Source: Yponomeuta sedellus
Taxonomy: Eukaryota > Arthropoda > Insecta > Lepidoptera > Yponomeutidae
Assembly (NCBI GenBank): GCA_934045075.1
Contig: OW203721.1
Coordinates: 24,734,181-24,798,180 of the forward strand
DNA: 64,000 bases
Direction: 5' to 3'
Shown one piece after another: positions 1 through 10,396 of the stretch. The first letter of the stretch is position 1. Every line of letters starts with the position of its first letter. Under the pieces are notes generated by a model. The model saw only the letters and a program-made list of their open reading frames with translations. It did not search any database and was not told the DNA's origin. Made by a program: the position numbers and the translations under genes.

Positions 1-879
1 TTTAAAAATAAATAAAATCTTTTACGAAAAGGAGACCTTTTTAAAACCATCTAAAGGCCCCTTAAAAAGTAAAAAGTAATTTTAGTGGGCCGCCCCCCTC
101 AACACATTGCTTAAATGCAGAAATTAATAGTAGATTAGTAGCCAAAGGCTGTAAGGCATCTCAGGGGCCTTACACTCGAGCTAACTATTCTGCTTTACAT
201 CTCGATTGTGAGGTAAGTAGAAAAAAACCGGTAAATACAAGAATAAAACATTTTAAAGTAAAAGTTTTCTATTCCCGCGTTTTGTTTATTAAAAAGAATC
301 AAGGTAAGATTTTTTATGTTTTTTTTCAAGAACGAAATTGAGCTTTGCCGTTCGATATTTAAAATTGATGACTGTTATACTCACACGAAGACAAGGCTGA
401 ATAGCAAAGCGACCTCTTTGAATACTGAGTGCATGATGTCTATTGCCAGTATGATGGTTAGATAGATGAACGAGAATTTTTTGAAAGAAAGAAGTGTTTT
501 TTTTTAATACTTACCGCCCTAGGGCTTTTCTAGCTACATTATTAGCCTAGCGCGCTAATTAGTCACCTACAAGCCCCATTTGGAGGTAATAAGAACCTTC
601 CTACCGAACATAAGAGATGTTAAAGAATATTATGAATAAAACATAAAGAAATTAGGGTATTGCGAATGGGACAATGTCCACCTAATTCGTTAAAATTGTT
701 ATGCACTATGTCAAAACTAAGGTCACAAAAACGGAATTCTTTTTTATATATGTTAATTTGATATGTTTAAATATAAAAGTACAAGTATACTGTAATGAAT
801 GCTATAGATACTGAAAGTTTAGTGTAATTATTGCTAATGATTGTTATATTAGATACTTGTAAAGCGAAGGTGATTTGTC
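1..879. other. No recognisable feature
   Basis: AT-rich sequence with no long open frame and no repeat family that I recognise. A short CCGCCCTAGGGC palindrome-like motif lies near 517. Confidence 0.5.
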
Positions 880-956
880 AAGATCGTAGCAAATGGCAGT
901 CCCTGGTCTCTGCCTACCCCTTTGGGATACAGGCGTGAGGTTATGTTATGTTATTA
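880..956 (+). mobile_element. Retroposon 3' tail (GGATACAGGCGTGAGG type)
   Basis: A 5'-truncated fragment with TCCCTGGTCTCTGCCTACCC and GGATACAGGCGTGAGG, running into a TTATG-like tail. The same block recurs at 50217-50284, where it runs into an ATGT array, and more diverged at 58978-59035. That pattern marks it as the 3' end of one retroposon family; the LINE or SINE of origin is unknown. Confidence 0.7.
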
Positions 957-1904
957 TTAACTAATACTAAAGGAAGTATACTGTATTTTAACTCATCTAT
1001 AACATTACTTACCTACTTGCAATGCACTTCCCAAAGCCTCCCAAGTGCAAACGGGTCGGTTGGGCTCTTACCTGAATAAAAGAAAAAAATATCAAATTAA
1101 TGTTACAGTTTAAGCAAAGATCATGGCAGATGGCTCTCTGAAGGGTGATTAAGGAATTTAAAAAAATATTGTCTATTTTTTTTTTTAATTACTAGGCACA
1201 CAAAACAGTAATAGCCAGTACATCATCAAGATAACATTAATTAATATGTAAGATCCAGACTAATCTCCAGAACATGTGTACACAGCATGGTTACAATAGT
1301 ACGAAACTGACGAGTTACTAAAAATAACATAACATTATGTATTGTTTTACATAAATTAGTTATAAGATTTAGCGTATTGTATCGTAATATCGTCGCTTTT
1401 AAACACTTATTTAGCAGAATTTAGCACAATAATTAGGTAAATTACTCAACATACGTGTTATTATTATTTTGTCTATAATTGATTGACCTGACAGATTGCA
1501 TAATTATTATGATATTGACATGTAATATTTTCTTTTTGACATTTGTAAATTTGATTATTATTTCTACATTGGATTTTTATTATGTACGGAGTCTTGACTT
1601 GTAATGATTATTACCAATAAATGATGTCTATGTCTAGTTATATTGCAGGAAATGCAAAGGCTTACCACATTGCATTCCTTGCAATCATTCTACGTCAGCC
1701 CAATCAGAAAGTTTTGCTTCAGTGATTCTTCACCAAGAATCACATGGTGCCACTAATACTTCAACATACTCCATGACATCCTGAACGTAACGTGACAGCG
1801 TGAAAAATACTACTTACCAGGATATTATATCAATCGCAATTATATTATATTATTATATCAAGTACGACAATAGCAATAGTCTATTAAGCAATAGCAGTAA
1901 CATA
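957..1904. other. No recognisable feature
   Basis: AT-rich filler with no coding potential and no repeat I can assign. Confidence 0.5.
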
Positions 1905-2092
1905 GCATAACATAATATTCACATACAGGCACATATATTGCTTCTGGCCCGACACTAGGATACCGTGTCGTGGGAACCAGAAACAGCGACATCACAAACA
2001 TGTACCTGAGGTTTTTTATCCCCAGCCGGGATACAACCCCGGGACTAATGAATAAGGCCCCAAAAATGTAGACAGATGAGCCACTGTAGCGT
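1905..2092 (-). mobile_element. SINE-D copy, minus strand, diverged head
   Basis: Reads as the reverse complement of the SINE-D body: tail GCCAGAAGCAATATATGTGCC, then GGTTCCCACGACAC, then an A-run, then a damaged tRNA B-box region. The family is tRNA-headed with a TTATG-repeat tail; the reverse of that tail (CATAACATAA) is seen at the left edge. The tRNA part is decayed, so this is an old copy. Confidence 0.8.
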
Positions 2093-2230
2093 TATTTATT
2101 TTTAGCGAAGTACGCTATTAAAATAAATATTTTTTCTATTTCCAACTTTACGTTTTTTCGTTTCACAAAATTATTATTTTCATTTTATTTCTTCTTTTAC
2201 TCGTTCTTGGCCACTATTTTGAGCTATCTT

Positions 2231-2265
2231 TGAATGAGTGATTATCTGTGGCAATCACTCATTCA
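2231..2265. repeat. 13-bp perfect hairpin
   Basis: TGAATGAGTGATT (2231-2243) is followed by a 9-nt loop and its exact reverse complement (2253-2265). No flanking structure identifies it as a transposon end. It may be a small cruciform or chance. Confidence 0.6.
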
Positions 2266-2289
2266 ATACTTTCATTCAGCTATTTTTTT

Positions 2290-3222
2290 TCACTCACTCA
2301 TCTCGGCTCTCGCGGCTCATTGAAATTTGACCACGGAAGGAGTTGGGTGTGCGCTCTGCTACGCCGCCAGTCTCCAACCGCCCTAGCGGCCATTTTTTAA
2401 TCAGTATTTTATAATACTAATATTTTCTTGTCTGCGACCCTTTGCCCCCGCTTTTGGGTGAGTGTGAACAATTTATTGTCTGTTTCTATTTATTAATAAA
2501 TTGTACGTGTGTTCCTGTATATTTCTGTTATATAAATGTGTAAATATTATTCATATTTAGGCTTTGCATGTGCGCTATCCACCGTTCTGCTCATTTTAGT
2601 GTACCGCCACCTTCAAACTCCTTTCTGGTGCTTTCCGGTTTGGGTGGCGATGCACAGGGGCATTGCGATGGCCACCGGTTCCAGGGTTCCAGGGTTCAAG
2701 GTCCCCTTTCAAAATTCAGAGTCTGGAGTCAGTTTCTTCCGGACTCATTTTGAAAGAAGCCCAGTTGCCGCAACGGACCGCCGCCTCTACCATATTTAAC
2801 GCCTAGTCCTGGTGTGGTTTCCCAGAGGGATCGGCGGCGGCCTTCTACGTTCCTATCGAGGCAACACGGCGCGTCATCCCATCCAACCAAGGGAAGTACC
2901 TATCGGCAGCGTGAACTGAATCAACCAACTGGTGTAGGGCACGAACAGATTATCCACAACCCACTTCCTTTCTTTTATTGTAAATAAAATTTTGTAAATA
3001 TTGGAAGTATCTCTTAGATTATTATTTCTACCCCTGTCTTTCCCTAGCGCGACACCACAAAATTGGTCTGTGCTCTACAATCTCATTCCATTAGTACAAA
3101 CCGCGCAAGGCTTGGCAAAACTAAAAGGCATCTCTCGCAAAGATATCGAGTCGCGTGCCGCACCTAGCAAAGAGGCTTCCTCAAGAGCAATTCCTATACG
3201 AAGCGGATAGATAGATAGAGAG
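2290..3222. other. GC-rich unclassified block, possibly a retroelement leader or LTR relic
   Basis: Markedly more GC-rich than its surroundings at 2330-2940, then AATAAA at about 2985 within an AT-rich stretch. Short open frames (for example 2536-2799) show no recognisable domain. The arrangement resembles the U3/R/U5 part of an LTR or a 3'UTR, but I found no second copy in this window, no TG...CA termini and no primer-binding site that I trust. Confidence 0.25.
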
Positions 3223-3406
3223 CTTTGCCAATACGTTTAGAGGACACTAATCGAGGTTTGAGTGTATTTTCTACCAAGAATAACAGAATAAGAAAGAAAC
3301 TATGCCTCATAAAACTTTTTATAGATAGTATTCTCAAGGTTGTAATTTATTTTATAAGTAAGTTTATTTAAACCTTGATTTGTGTCCTTTAAACGTATTG
3401 GCAAAG
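3223..3406. mobile_element. Short terminal-inverted-repeat element (MITE-like)
   Basis: CTTTGCCAATACGTTTAGAG at 3223 is matched by its near-exact reverse complement ending at 3406. The arms are about 37 bp with a few mismatches, around an AT-rich core of about 110 bp. No clear TSD is visible, so the superfamily is unassigned. Confidence 0.65.
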
Positions 3407-3503
3407 ATTAATTGTGATCTGGAATGTCGTTTGTAAATAAACTACGTTTGTGTGGGAATTCCCAAAACCATTGAAATATGATTGGTTACTAGACTACCAG
3501 TCG

Positions 3504-3958
3504 ATTAGCCCTTTGTATGTCCCCACTTCCGGAGTACGGATCTCTTCACAAACTCCACCACGGGGGTCAAGTCCGGGTAGTAAGACAGTGGCGGGCCTTA
3601 CTGTCGTAGTTGTCAAGCCGCCTATAACGCGTCTGTCATGTCTTAACGACTGCCCTTACTGCCAAGCACCAACGGCTAAATGTGCCTTGCGAAGCACGGA
3701 AGCGCTCGTATAAAATGCCACTAGCAGTAGACACGGGACGGTCACCTATCCTGCACTTGACCGCGCCTGTTGTTGCTTAACTCAAGTGATTGATTTCACT
3801 AATGCCGGTGAGTCGCCCATTAGCTCAGTTGGAAAGAGCGCTGGCACGGATAGCCAGAGGTCGCGGGTTCGAATCCCGGCATGGGTGGAATTTTTAGCCT
3901 CTAAATAGGTTTTTAAAAATGATTGATTCCAATCACTCAGTTTGACTAGGCCACGACC
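3504..3958 (-). mobile_element. 5S-SINE, minus strand, split by SINE-A
   Basis: Reverse complement of the 5S-rRNA-headed SINE: the 3' tail part (TTGTATGTCCCC) lies at the left, and the 5S A-box and C-box region at about 3745-3790. The head is interrupted at 3796-3919 by a SINE-A and resumes at 3920 with GATTGATTCCAATCACTC and the 5' end GGCCACGA. Read without the insert it is nearly full length. Confidence 0.85.
3796..3919 (+). mobile_element. SINE-A nested in a 5S-SINE
   Basis: Contains the complete tRNA-like unit at 3815-3886. Its parts are an acceptor GCCCAT/ATGGGT, a D arm with A box TAGCTCAGTTGG, a 5-bp anticodon stem CTGGC/GCCAG with loop ACGGATA, and a T arm with B box GGTTCGAATCC. 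The family 3' arm AGCCTCTAAATAGG follows. The direct repeat TGATTGATT at 3787-3795 and 3920-3928 is a 9-bp TSD made from 5S-SINE sequence. Monomeric copy, 5'-truncated. Confidence 0.85.
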
Positions 3959-4107
3959 CCTTCGCCCTTATATTAAAGTGCGACAAACTTATCGACACAG
4001 TGACAGCGTCACTTTTCTCATAGTAAACTTGACGTTTCCATGTGAAATTTAGCTCCTCCACTATCCTCAATTACTAATATGACTCCATTGAACAATAGTA
4101 GTTTTTA

Positions 4108-4240
4108 ATGATTCGCGATACTCATACATATTTATACTCGAGACCTCGGCAACTGTAACGCTGCCGAAACGTCAGGAAATAAGGTAATTACGTTGTACCC
4201 AATAAATAATCGCGATAAGACCCCTTTAATATATAACTAT
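4108..4240 (+). mobile_element. Penelope-type terminal repeat fragment
   Basis: Carries GCGATACTCATACATA, then GCCGAAACGTCAGG, then AATAAATAATCGCGAT. The same ordered blocks recur near 30008-30110, 9952-9995, 43256-43330 (minus) and 62337-62400 (minus). A CGAAACGTC motif beside inverted terminal repeats is typical of lepidopteran Penelope-like elements. No coding part is left here. Confidence 0.55.
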
Positions 4241-4255
4241 CCCTTGAACAACTAT

Positions 4256-4345
4256 GCTATAGCTTGCCGCATCCAGCAACTGCCTGCAGTTTTTCGCAGA
4301 TCCAGAACGTCATTCCACCTAGTCGGATGCATGTTAGGCACTCGT
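4256..4345 (-). pseudogene. RTE LINE ORF C-terminus fragment
   Basis: The minus-strand translation gives PTRWNDVLDLRKTAGSCWMR, the conserved end of the RTE reverse transcriptase ORF (compare 39637-39913 and 62090-62330). The fragment is about 28 codons, with both ends lost. Confidence 0.7.
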
Positions 4346-4703
4346 TTTCTCTTTGTGGCACGTAACCAGACGTGGCGCGAGGCAAGATACGAAATAAGAG
4401 CGTAATTGAGCTACAAAAGTAACGATAGAGACACATTCCCGTCTCGATACTATGATAAAATGTACGATAACCGTATACGAATGTGCGATTGTACGCACTC
4501 GTACGTTCGTTCGGGCAGCTCATAGCTTTGTGCCGGTGTACCCCATAGGCGGGATTCCGACGGACAGATATTTCAGCTATTCAGTCACTTCACAAAACTA
4601 GAGCGGCAGAAGCACGGTCTTTCAAATTGCTTTTCTTCAAAGAGATAGTGACAGGGAGCGTTTTAGGATTGATACAGAGTTACAGAGAGTTAAAGCTCTT
4701 CAA

Positions 4704-5052
4704 ACGCTCGTGGACTAGTCCAACCGAGTGATCGAGTTAAGCATCAATAGGCGCGGTCATGGATGACCGTCCCGTGAGTACCGCTAGTGGCATTTTTCCG
4801 AGCGCTTCCGTGCTTCGCGAGGCAGTTGGTGCCGGCTGTCATGAAATGGCCGTCGTTAAGCCATGTCAGAGGCCTTATGGGCGGCTTGATAACTTCTGAT
4901 AGAAAGGCCCGCCACAGTCTTACAATCCTCCACTAACCCGGACTTGGTCCCCGTCGTGGAGTATGGTCTAAGCTTCCTGCCATGCAGGAAGAGATCTGTT
5001 TCCCAGCAGTGGCCGTGTCAGTATCAGTGGATATACAAGGTTTGATATCGAT
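4704..5052 (+). mobile_element. 5S-SINE, near full length, 10-bp TSD
   Basis: Starts CGCTCGTGGACTAGTCC. The 5S-like promoter region follows with small deletions (GAGTTAAGCATCAATAGGCG, then TGGATGACCGTCCCG). The body runs to GATATACAAGGTTTGATATCG. AGCTCTTCAA at 4694-4703 and 5053-5062 is the TSD. The 3' part has one diverged stretch (CCGTGTCAGTATCAG). Confidence 0.9.
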
Positions 5053-5357
5053 AGCTCTTCAACTGAGTAAGTTTCATATAAATAAGTAAGTTGGGAAGTA
5101 ATTTATTTATTTCCCTCTTTCCGTCTCGGTATCGAGACACAAAATGTTTAGAATTTGAGTAATCGTTTCTATGTGAGAGGCTGCAATTCTACCAAAGGTC
5201 CTGTGTGACACATATTTAGGCCCTCACTAAACTAACAATTTATTTCTTCTCAATTGAAAATTATACCAATGTTACTTCAGGCAATACAATACAACTTATA
5301 ACGACCCAAATTAGCAGAAAAATAAGATGCATGCGTACTTGATGAGTGCATATATGA

Positions 5358-5500
<143 letters not shown>

Positions 5501-5635
5501 TGTGTATATTTGCGATTGAGCGTGATTATGTGTGAGTGTTAATGACAAAGCAGTGGGCTAACTACGCATACTATTCCTGAGTGTTATATGTGAGGTGTAA
5601 TAAAACAATAGGAGTAATAACATATAACAAGTTAT

Positions 5636-5850
5636 TTAATATATTAGCTGGTGCCCGTGACTTTGTCTGCGCCGGATCAGTGCAGGACGCAATACAGGTA
5701 TATCAATTATCGTTCACCTCAATTCAGATCTTTGTTTATTTGTACGCCAAGTTTCATGTATATTCGTCCAGCCATTACGGCGTGATTGAGTCTCAAACAT
5801 CCAAACTTCTTCAGAAACTTTCACGTTTAACATATTAGTAGGGTTTAGTA
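5636..5850 (+). mobile_element. Interspersed repeat with degenerate GCCCGTGACTTTGTCTGCG end
   Basis: Opens ATATTAGCTGGTGCCCGTGA and closes AACATATTAGTAGGG. It resembles the widespread arthropod repeat starting AGCTxxTGCCCGCGACTTCG. A related copy lies at 33345-33725. The class (Helitron-like or MITE) is not decided. The near-repeat ATATTAG at both ends may be a TSD. Confidence 0.5.
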
Positions 5851-6212
5851 AATTTACTAGTAGTAGAAGGCAGGCGTTAGCTTGGTTGGTAGACCAACTT
5901 CTTAACGCTCGTCCTGACTTCTAATCTCGGTTCAGTGACTTTTAAGCGGGCTCGAGCCAAAACTATATAATTATTATGGAAACTGAATAGGGATCAGTCA
6001 ATTGACTCACGTTGCCTTTTTTGGTAAAATGAAATTAAAGTGATTTAATTCAAAGAGCACAAAAAGTGACATCATTATTGTCATTAGAAATTGTTACTGC
6101 TCTTCTTTAAGTTTTGATTGTTAAGCTGTTGGTTTCCCAAATAAACTTAAAATAAAATAAATCATCATTGTATTTTCTAAGGTTAACACGAGTACTAGAC
6201 ATAATTAAAACT
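5851..6212. other. Mostly unrecognised; possible decayed SINE-F head at 5875-5990
   Basis: TTGGTTGGTAGACCAACTTC resembles a decayed tRNA-type SINE head. The rest is AT-rich without features. Confidence 0.35.
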
Positions 6213-6916
6213 GTTTTAATACGGATTTCACTCGTTTATTATATTTTTACAATTTTCCGACGTTTCGGCACTTTTACAGGTGAGGTGGTCCCGGATGACT
6301 GAGGTGATAGGCGTCTTTTTGAAAGCATTAACTGTTAGTTTACTACCCTCAGCAAAAATTACAAAAGTTAATTATGAAGTTACGTTCCAAAATAGGTAAA
6401 TCAAATATTTTATATAAAGTCAACAATATTGATTACTAATAATTGAAGTTAAAAATTAAATTTATAAATCAATTATTTTACATGAACTAAAAATATTGAT
6501 TATTAATTGAAATTAAAATTAACTCTACAGTCACACTTTTAGCAAGGGGGTCTCATGCACTTAAGCACTGGTTCCCATGCTGCCGGTATATTCCAACCAC
6601 GATCTCTATCTTTTTTAAAATTGGGATGCCGGCGGATCTCTATTGCCTCGTGTATCATTTTAGGGAAGAAACGGTCTTCTCGGGCTAGAACTTTAACTTT
6701 ATCAAAATGTATAAAGTGGTTGGTACCGCTAAGTGTATGTTCGCTGACTGCAAATCTACCAGAGCGCTTATGTTTCACGTCCGCGATATGTTCCTTCACC
6801 CGTTCAGCTATGGTACGCTTGGTTTGCCCAATGTACGAGGAACCACATTCACAGTCAAGCTTGTATACTTCTGCCTCTTGTAAATATAATAAACGTGTAA
6901 AATCCGTATTAAAACA
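6213..6916 (-). mobile_element. Penelope-like element 3' fragment between inverted terminal repeats
   Basis: TTTTAATACGGATTTCACTC at 6213-6247 is repeated in inverted orientation at 6881-6916, about 35 bp per arm. Inside are CCGACGTTTCGGCAC (about 6257) and a GIY-YIG endonuclease ORF remnant on the minus strand. Penelope elements often carry inverted LTR-like ends, which fits. The reverse transcriptase part is missing. Confidence 0.75.
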
Positions 6917-6918
6917 CT
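6539..6918 (-). pseudogene. Penelope GIY-YIG endonuclease domain remnant
   Basis: Continuous open frame of about 125 codons from after an in-frame stop near 6919 to the stop at 6539. It contains VYKLDCECGSSYIGQTKRT, the GIY-YIG core with Y...YIG and the following K/R, then AERVKEHIADVK and SEHTLSGTNHFIHFDKVKVL. These are typical of the Penelope C-terminal nuclease, which nicks DNA for target-primed reverse transcription. The first 14 or so codons are read from the terminal repeat, so they are not the native N-side of the domain. Only the C-terminal module survives. A methionine-only reading would begin at 6799 and cut through the domain. Confidence 0.8.
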
Positions 6919-6949
6919 TTTAATTAAAATAAATCATCTTCATCATAAA

Positions 6950-6995
6950 CGCATTAAGCCCCACCGAGGGGCACTGGTGTCTTCCCTGAGGAAGG
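6950..6995 (-). mobile_element. Degenerate tail related to 5S-SINE
   Basis: The reverse complement carries CCTTCCTCAGGGAAGACACC then a GATGAT-like end. It matches the tails at 25768, 27283 and 54446. Short and decayed. Confidence 0.35.
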
Positions 6996-7186
6996 TAACA
7001 TAACATTTACATACAGGCACTTACACTGCTTTTCCACACTAGGATACCCTGACTCGTGGGAATCAGAAGTAAAGACATTGAACATGTAAACATCCAAGAC
7101 TTGAGGTAATTTTTTGTTTCCAGTCGGGGTTCGAATTCGGGACCTTTTGCATGGTAGGCAGATGCGCTACCACTGCGCCACAGATA
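6996..7186 (-). mobile_element. SINE-D copy, minus strand, full head
   Basis: Reverse complement of a tRNA-headed SINE: B box GGTTCGAATTCGGGACC complement at about 7130, A-box part GCGCTACCACTGCGCCACAG, an A-run, the GGATGTTTACATGTT body, and a TTATG tail at the left. About 190 bp. Confidence 0.85.
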
Positions 7187-7502
7187 CCGTCAAGTATGAC
7201 TTAATAAACGTCACAGTATGCGGTGATCAACTAGACGTTTCATTTAAAAAATTCAAATAATTTTGGAGAAAAAAATTATATCAAAGACGTTTGGAGTTTC
7301 TTCAAAGTTGTTAATATTAAGCTTTATTAACAGACTATACATTGTTCTAAAAGAAATCATGCATTGAACTGTGTCTTTAATTAAATAACATTAAAGCGAA
7401 AATCATCATGCACTCAGGTTCTCTAAGTGAAGTGTTAATGTAACTCAGCGCCTAGAATCGCAATAATTTATTTTATTTTGTTAAAGAAATCAAACAGTTA
7501 TA
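7187..7502. other. No recognisable feature
   Basis: AT-rich; nothing seen. Confidence 0.5.
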
Positions 7503-7504
7503 CA

Positions 7505-8024
7505 AAAAACCGGCCAAGTGCGAGTCACTCGCGCACCGAGGGTTCCGTACAAACCTGTATTATAGACCTGAGTATTTGGTATGAATTTCAATTTAATACC
7601 TCTACGCGTTTATGAGGAAATGGGTAGTAAGTTTAAAATTATTAAAAAAAAATATATTATGTGATGTAACTAAAAATTTATGGTTTTCGTAAATTTTCCT
7701 TTATCTATGCTATAAGACGTTGCTTCGTACCAAATTTCAAGATTCTGAGTTCACGGGAAGCACCCTGTAGGTTTTGATTCCCTTGCAAGTGTCGAAAATT
7801 TGCGGCATAAACGGCTGTATCTTTTGATTGCGTTGGCTTAGAAGTTTGATTTTTTCACAGCTTCAAGGGACAGTAGACCTGAGTAATTGATATAAATTTC
7901 AGCTTCATACCTCCACGCGTTCCTGAGAAAAAGGGTCTTGACAGACGGACGGACGGACAGACGGACGACAAAGTCATCCTATAAGGGTTCCGTTTTTTCC
8001 TTTTGAGGTACGGAACCCTAAAAA
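7505..8024 (+). mobile_element. Lepidopteran GGTTCCG-ended repeat (CGGCCAAGTGCGAGTC type)
   Basis: Begins CGGCCAAGTGCGAGTCACTC and GAGGGTTCCGTAC. It contains GACGGACGGACGGACAGACG and ends in an 8-bp stem hairpin (GGGTTCCG ... CGGAACCC) followed by TAAAAA. Two inexact internal repeats (GACCTGAG...ATACCTCYACGCGTT) lie about 310 bp apart. Partial copies occur at 21838-21885 and 23150-23385. Class uncertain; the 3' hairpin would be compatible with a Helitron-like or other non-autonomous DNA element. Confidence 0.65.
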
Positions 8025-8821
8025 CATTTGCTTAACTTAAAGTTAGTATTAAGGTTAGTTACATGTATAACCAGCAGCGTTTTCTACAGTTTACAATATA
8101 AAAATATTGGAATACAATATGCACAGTGTGAGAAATGCATGTTTAGTAAACAAACCAGTACAGTGCTACACAAAAAATAAGTCGCGCGGATGTACCGATG
8201 ACCAAATTTTGGATGTGCGGTAAGATGATCGACCAATCAGATAGTTTCATTTTATGGCAGGCCGCGCGCCTTTGTTGCTATTGGTTGATTCAACGTCATC
8301 GATGCAGGTGACTGCATCGATGCAGGCAATATTAGCATGAGCGAAACAGGTAGCGCTACTACGGCAATCAATTCTGCACCTTAACCGTATCGGTTAAAGA
8401 ACATGTTGAATGTACTTATAGCCTCGGGTACTTTCGTTACACTTCTTCTTAGTCTGCGCGTCCGTAGATTCCCGAAGAGACTTTTATGATGTGTAGTACT
8501 GTAACATGAATTTCAATCATGCTAAGCTCTTTTCTAAACTAGATAAATACTAAAAGCAGAAAAAAAATAAAAACAACACAAACAACCGACCGAGTACGTA
8601 CACTCCAAAGACAAATCACATCCATCATGTAATTTTATAAAAAAATTTATAAGAGATTTATAAAGGACAATTTATTAAAAAAGGTCTATGTAGCGTGGAA
8701 CGTAAGCAATGTTACTTTTTAAATCCAAAACACAATTGTTTCTAAAAATCTTCTGTTTATGACATGTACAACATTAAAAATCGGGCTTATAATGCGCGAG
8801 CCAAAAACATTTTCCATTTCT
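8025..8821. other. No gene; one TGCATCGATGCA palindrome
   Basis: TGCATCGATGCAGG occurs next to a second CATCGATGCAGG at 8297-8330. Otherwise unrecognised AT-rich sequence. The right TSD half of the next SINE lies at 8810-8821. Confidence 0.5.
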
Positions 8822-9158
8822 AAAAACCTATTTAGAGGCTAAAAATTCCACCCATGCCGGGACTCGAACTCGTGACCTCTGGCTCTCCGTGCCAGCAATT
8901 AAGTAAGTGATGCAATTTACTTCAGCCAGATGTCGCTGCCTGTACGTGATACAGAGAATAAGGTAAAGAGGTTCGAAATTTCACTGATGCCGGTGAGTCG
9001 CCCATTAGCTCAGTTGGAAAGAGCGCTGGCACGGATAGCCAGAGGTTGCGGGTTCGAATCCCGGCATGGTTGGAATTTTTAGCCTCTAAATAGGTTTTCA
9101 AAAATTGTCCTCAGCACAGGTTAGTGCATTAAAAATAAAAATAGTAAAATAGTATAAT
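8822..9158 (+). mobile_element. SINE-A inverted dimer (foldback), 12-bp TSD
   Basis: The left part (8822-8895) is the reverse complement of the tRNA 3' half plus arm (AACCTATTTAGAGGC, GACCTCTGGC). From about 8905 a plus-strand full unit follows: CAGCCAGATGTCGCTGCC, GAGGTTCGAAATTTCACTG, then the tRNA-like unit, the 3' arm and the tail GGTTAGTGCATTAAAAATA. TTTTCCATTTCT (8810-8821) and TTTTCCAATTCT (9159-9170) flank it, 11 of 12 matching, so the inverted pair was inserted as one unit. Confidence 0.85.
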
Positions 9159-9282
9159 TTTTCCAATTCTGTTTTTCGGTTTACGCCAAGGAGACAAGCC
9201 TTAAAAGGTACTACGATGCTCAGATATCTCTACGTTTCAAACACGATTGTATACTAAATATCATTGCTAATATGAATGACGA

Positions 9283-9340
9283 CCTTTGTGGCGGAGCGGT
9301 AGCGCGTCTGCGCGTTGTAACTTTTGGCAATAAACCTTGT
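9283..9340 (+). mobile_element. SINE-D-type tRNA head fragment
   Basis: CTTTGTGGCGGAGCGGTAGCG matches the A-box part of SINE-D heads at 42912 and 63703. No B box follows, so the copy is broken. Confidence 0.5.
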
Positions 9341-9471
9341 TTATTATTTATTATTCTTTATTCCAATTGTTTGTAATTAAAATTTGATTGAAAAATTGTT
9401 TGTAATAAATATTTAAATTTACATATTTTTTATATCACATAATGCCGTATACGTAAAAAAAGGTTTAAAAC

Positions 9472-9530
9472 GTTAAAAGAAGGTTTATTTTTTCTAAGAC
9501 CAACATAGAAAAAATAAACCTTCTTTTAAC
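9472..9530. repeat. Perfect 25-bp hairpin with 9-nt loop
   Basis: The 25-nt arm at 9472-9496 (starts GTTAAAAGAAGG) is exactly complementary to 9506-9530 (ends CCTTCTTTTAAC), around loop AGACCAACA. The length suits a small-RNA precursor stem or a very young palindromic insertion. A weaker CGTTAGT/ACTAACG pair lies just 3'. Confidence 0.85.
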
Positions 9531-9880
9531 TTGTCCGTTAGTAAAAAAGTGAATGAAATAAAAAAGTCACTAACGAAAAAATTAAGATTACGGGGCTGTG
9601 AGTAAATTTGAGTTAAGCTGTTGGGAATATTTTGTTTAATGGTGCGGGAAATTCAACTCCATTAAGGGCAGGTAATTAGATTAATAATCACCAGAGCAAT
9701 GAATGACGTGAACCTACCTACTTGTAGCTACTGGAGCTCAAACGCCTTTGACGTTAGAATTACAGCAGATTGGTTCGGATTAAGATGTGAAATTTAGGTA
9801 AATATTTATAATAGGCAGCATGCGCTCCTCGAGATAGCTTTAGGCTTTTTACAGAGAGATAACGGCTTAAGGCCCTTCAC
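9531..9880. other. No recognisable feature
   Basis: AT-rich; no coding or repeat signal I can name. Confidence 0.5.
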
Positions 9881-10168
9881 GGTGCTAACTAGCTTTAAGT
9901 TTGTATCTCAAAGTGAACATGAAAAATCTTAACAATAGTGACAACTACTGTTACGTTTTACCTAATAAATAATCGCGATTAGACCCATTAAATATACCTA
10001 CACATTAATAACTATTTTTAGAACCTCCAGAGTAGGATCAACAGCCTAGAAATTTAATCGATTTCCGCTAAAATGGCCGTCTTGACGGACATTAATTAAA
10101 CTCCTTGGTTAGGCTATGATTTTTTTTACATTGGTCATTGGTGGCACCAGCTAGCACCTCGAAACGTC
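9881..10168. mobile_element. Degenerate PIF/Harbinger-like foldback MITE with insert
   Basis: The left end GGTGCTAACTAGC and right end GGTGGCACCAGCTAGCACC match the termini of the intact copy at 45255-45583, and the core TTTAATCGATTTCCGCTAAAA is shared. A Penelope-type fragment (CCTAATAAATAATCGCGATT, about 9955-9990) interrupts the left arm. The right end is followed by TTA, as in other copies. Confidence 0.65.
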
Positions 10169-10396
10169 TTAATTGTGTTGTAGGTACTTATTTATTTTAG
10201 GAAATGGCCAATGTCCATGGTGATTAATACGATGTTAGTAATAATATGAAGATCAACACTGACAAATTCATCACATTCACAGCTGCTCATGCGACAGGAC
10301 TAAACTGACCCTCTTCTCTATTGCTGATTGCATTGTACACACTATAGGCAAAGCTGCGGCGCCGCCCTGGCAATAAAAAAATTACATTATATAATT

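Noticed and set aside
2290..3000. LTR retrotransposon
   Set aside because: No second LTR, no TG/CA ends, no gag or pol frame; only GC content and a poly(A) signal. Left as an unclassified block.
3815..3886. A functional tRNA gene (similar units at 8995, 28196, 34556 and others)
   Set aside because: The unit is embedded in a repeated SINE with TSDs, the seventh acceptor pair is mismatched, position 33 is C instead of T, and the T stem has a G-G mismatch. Many copies are identical in context.
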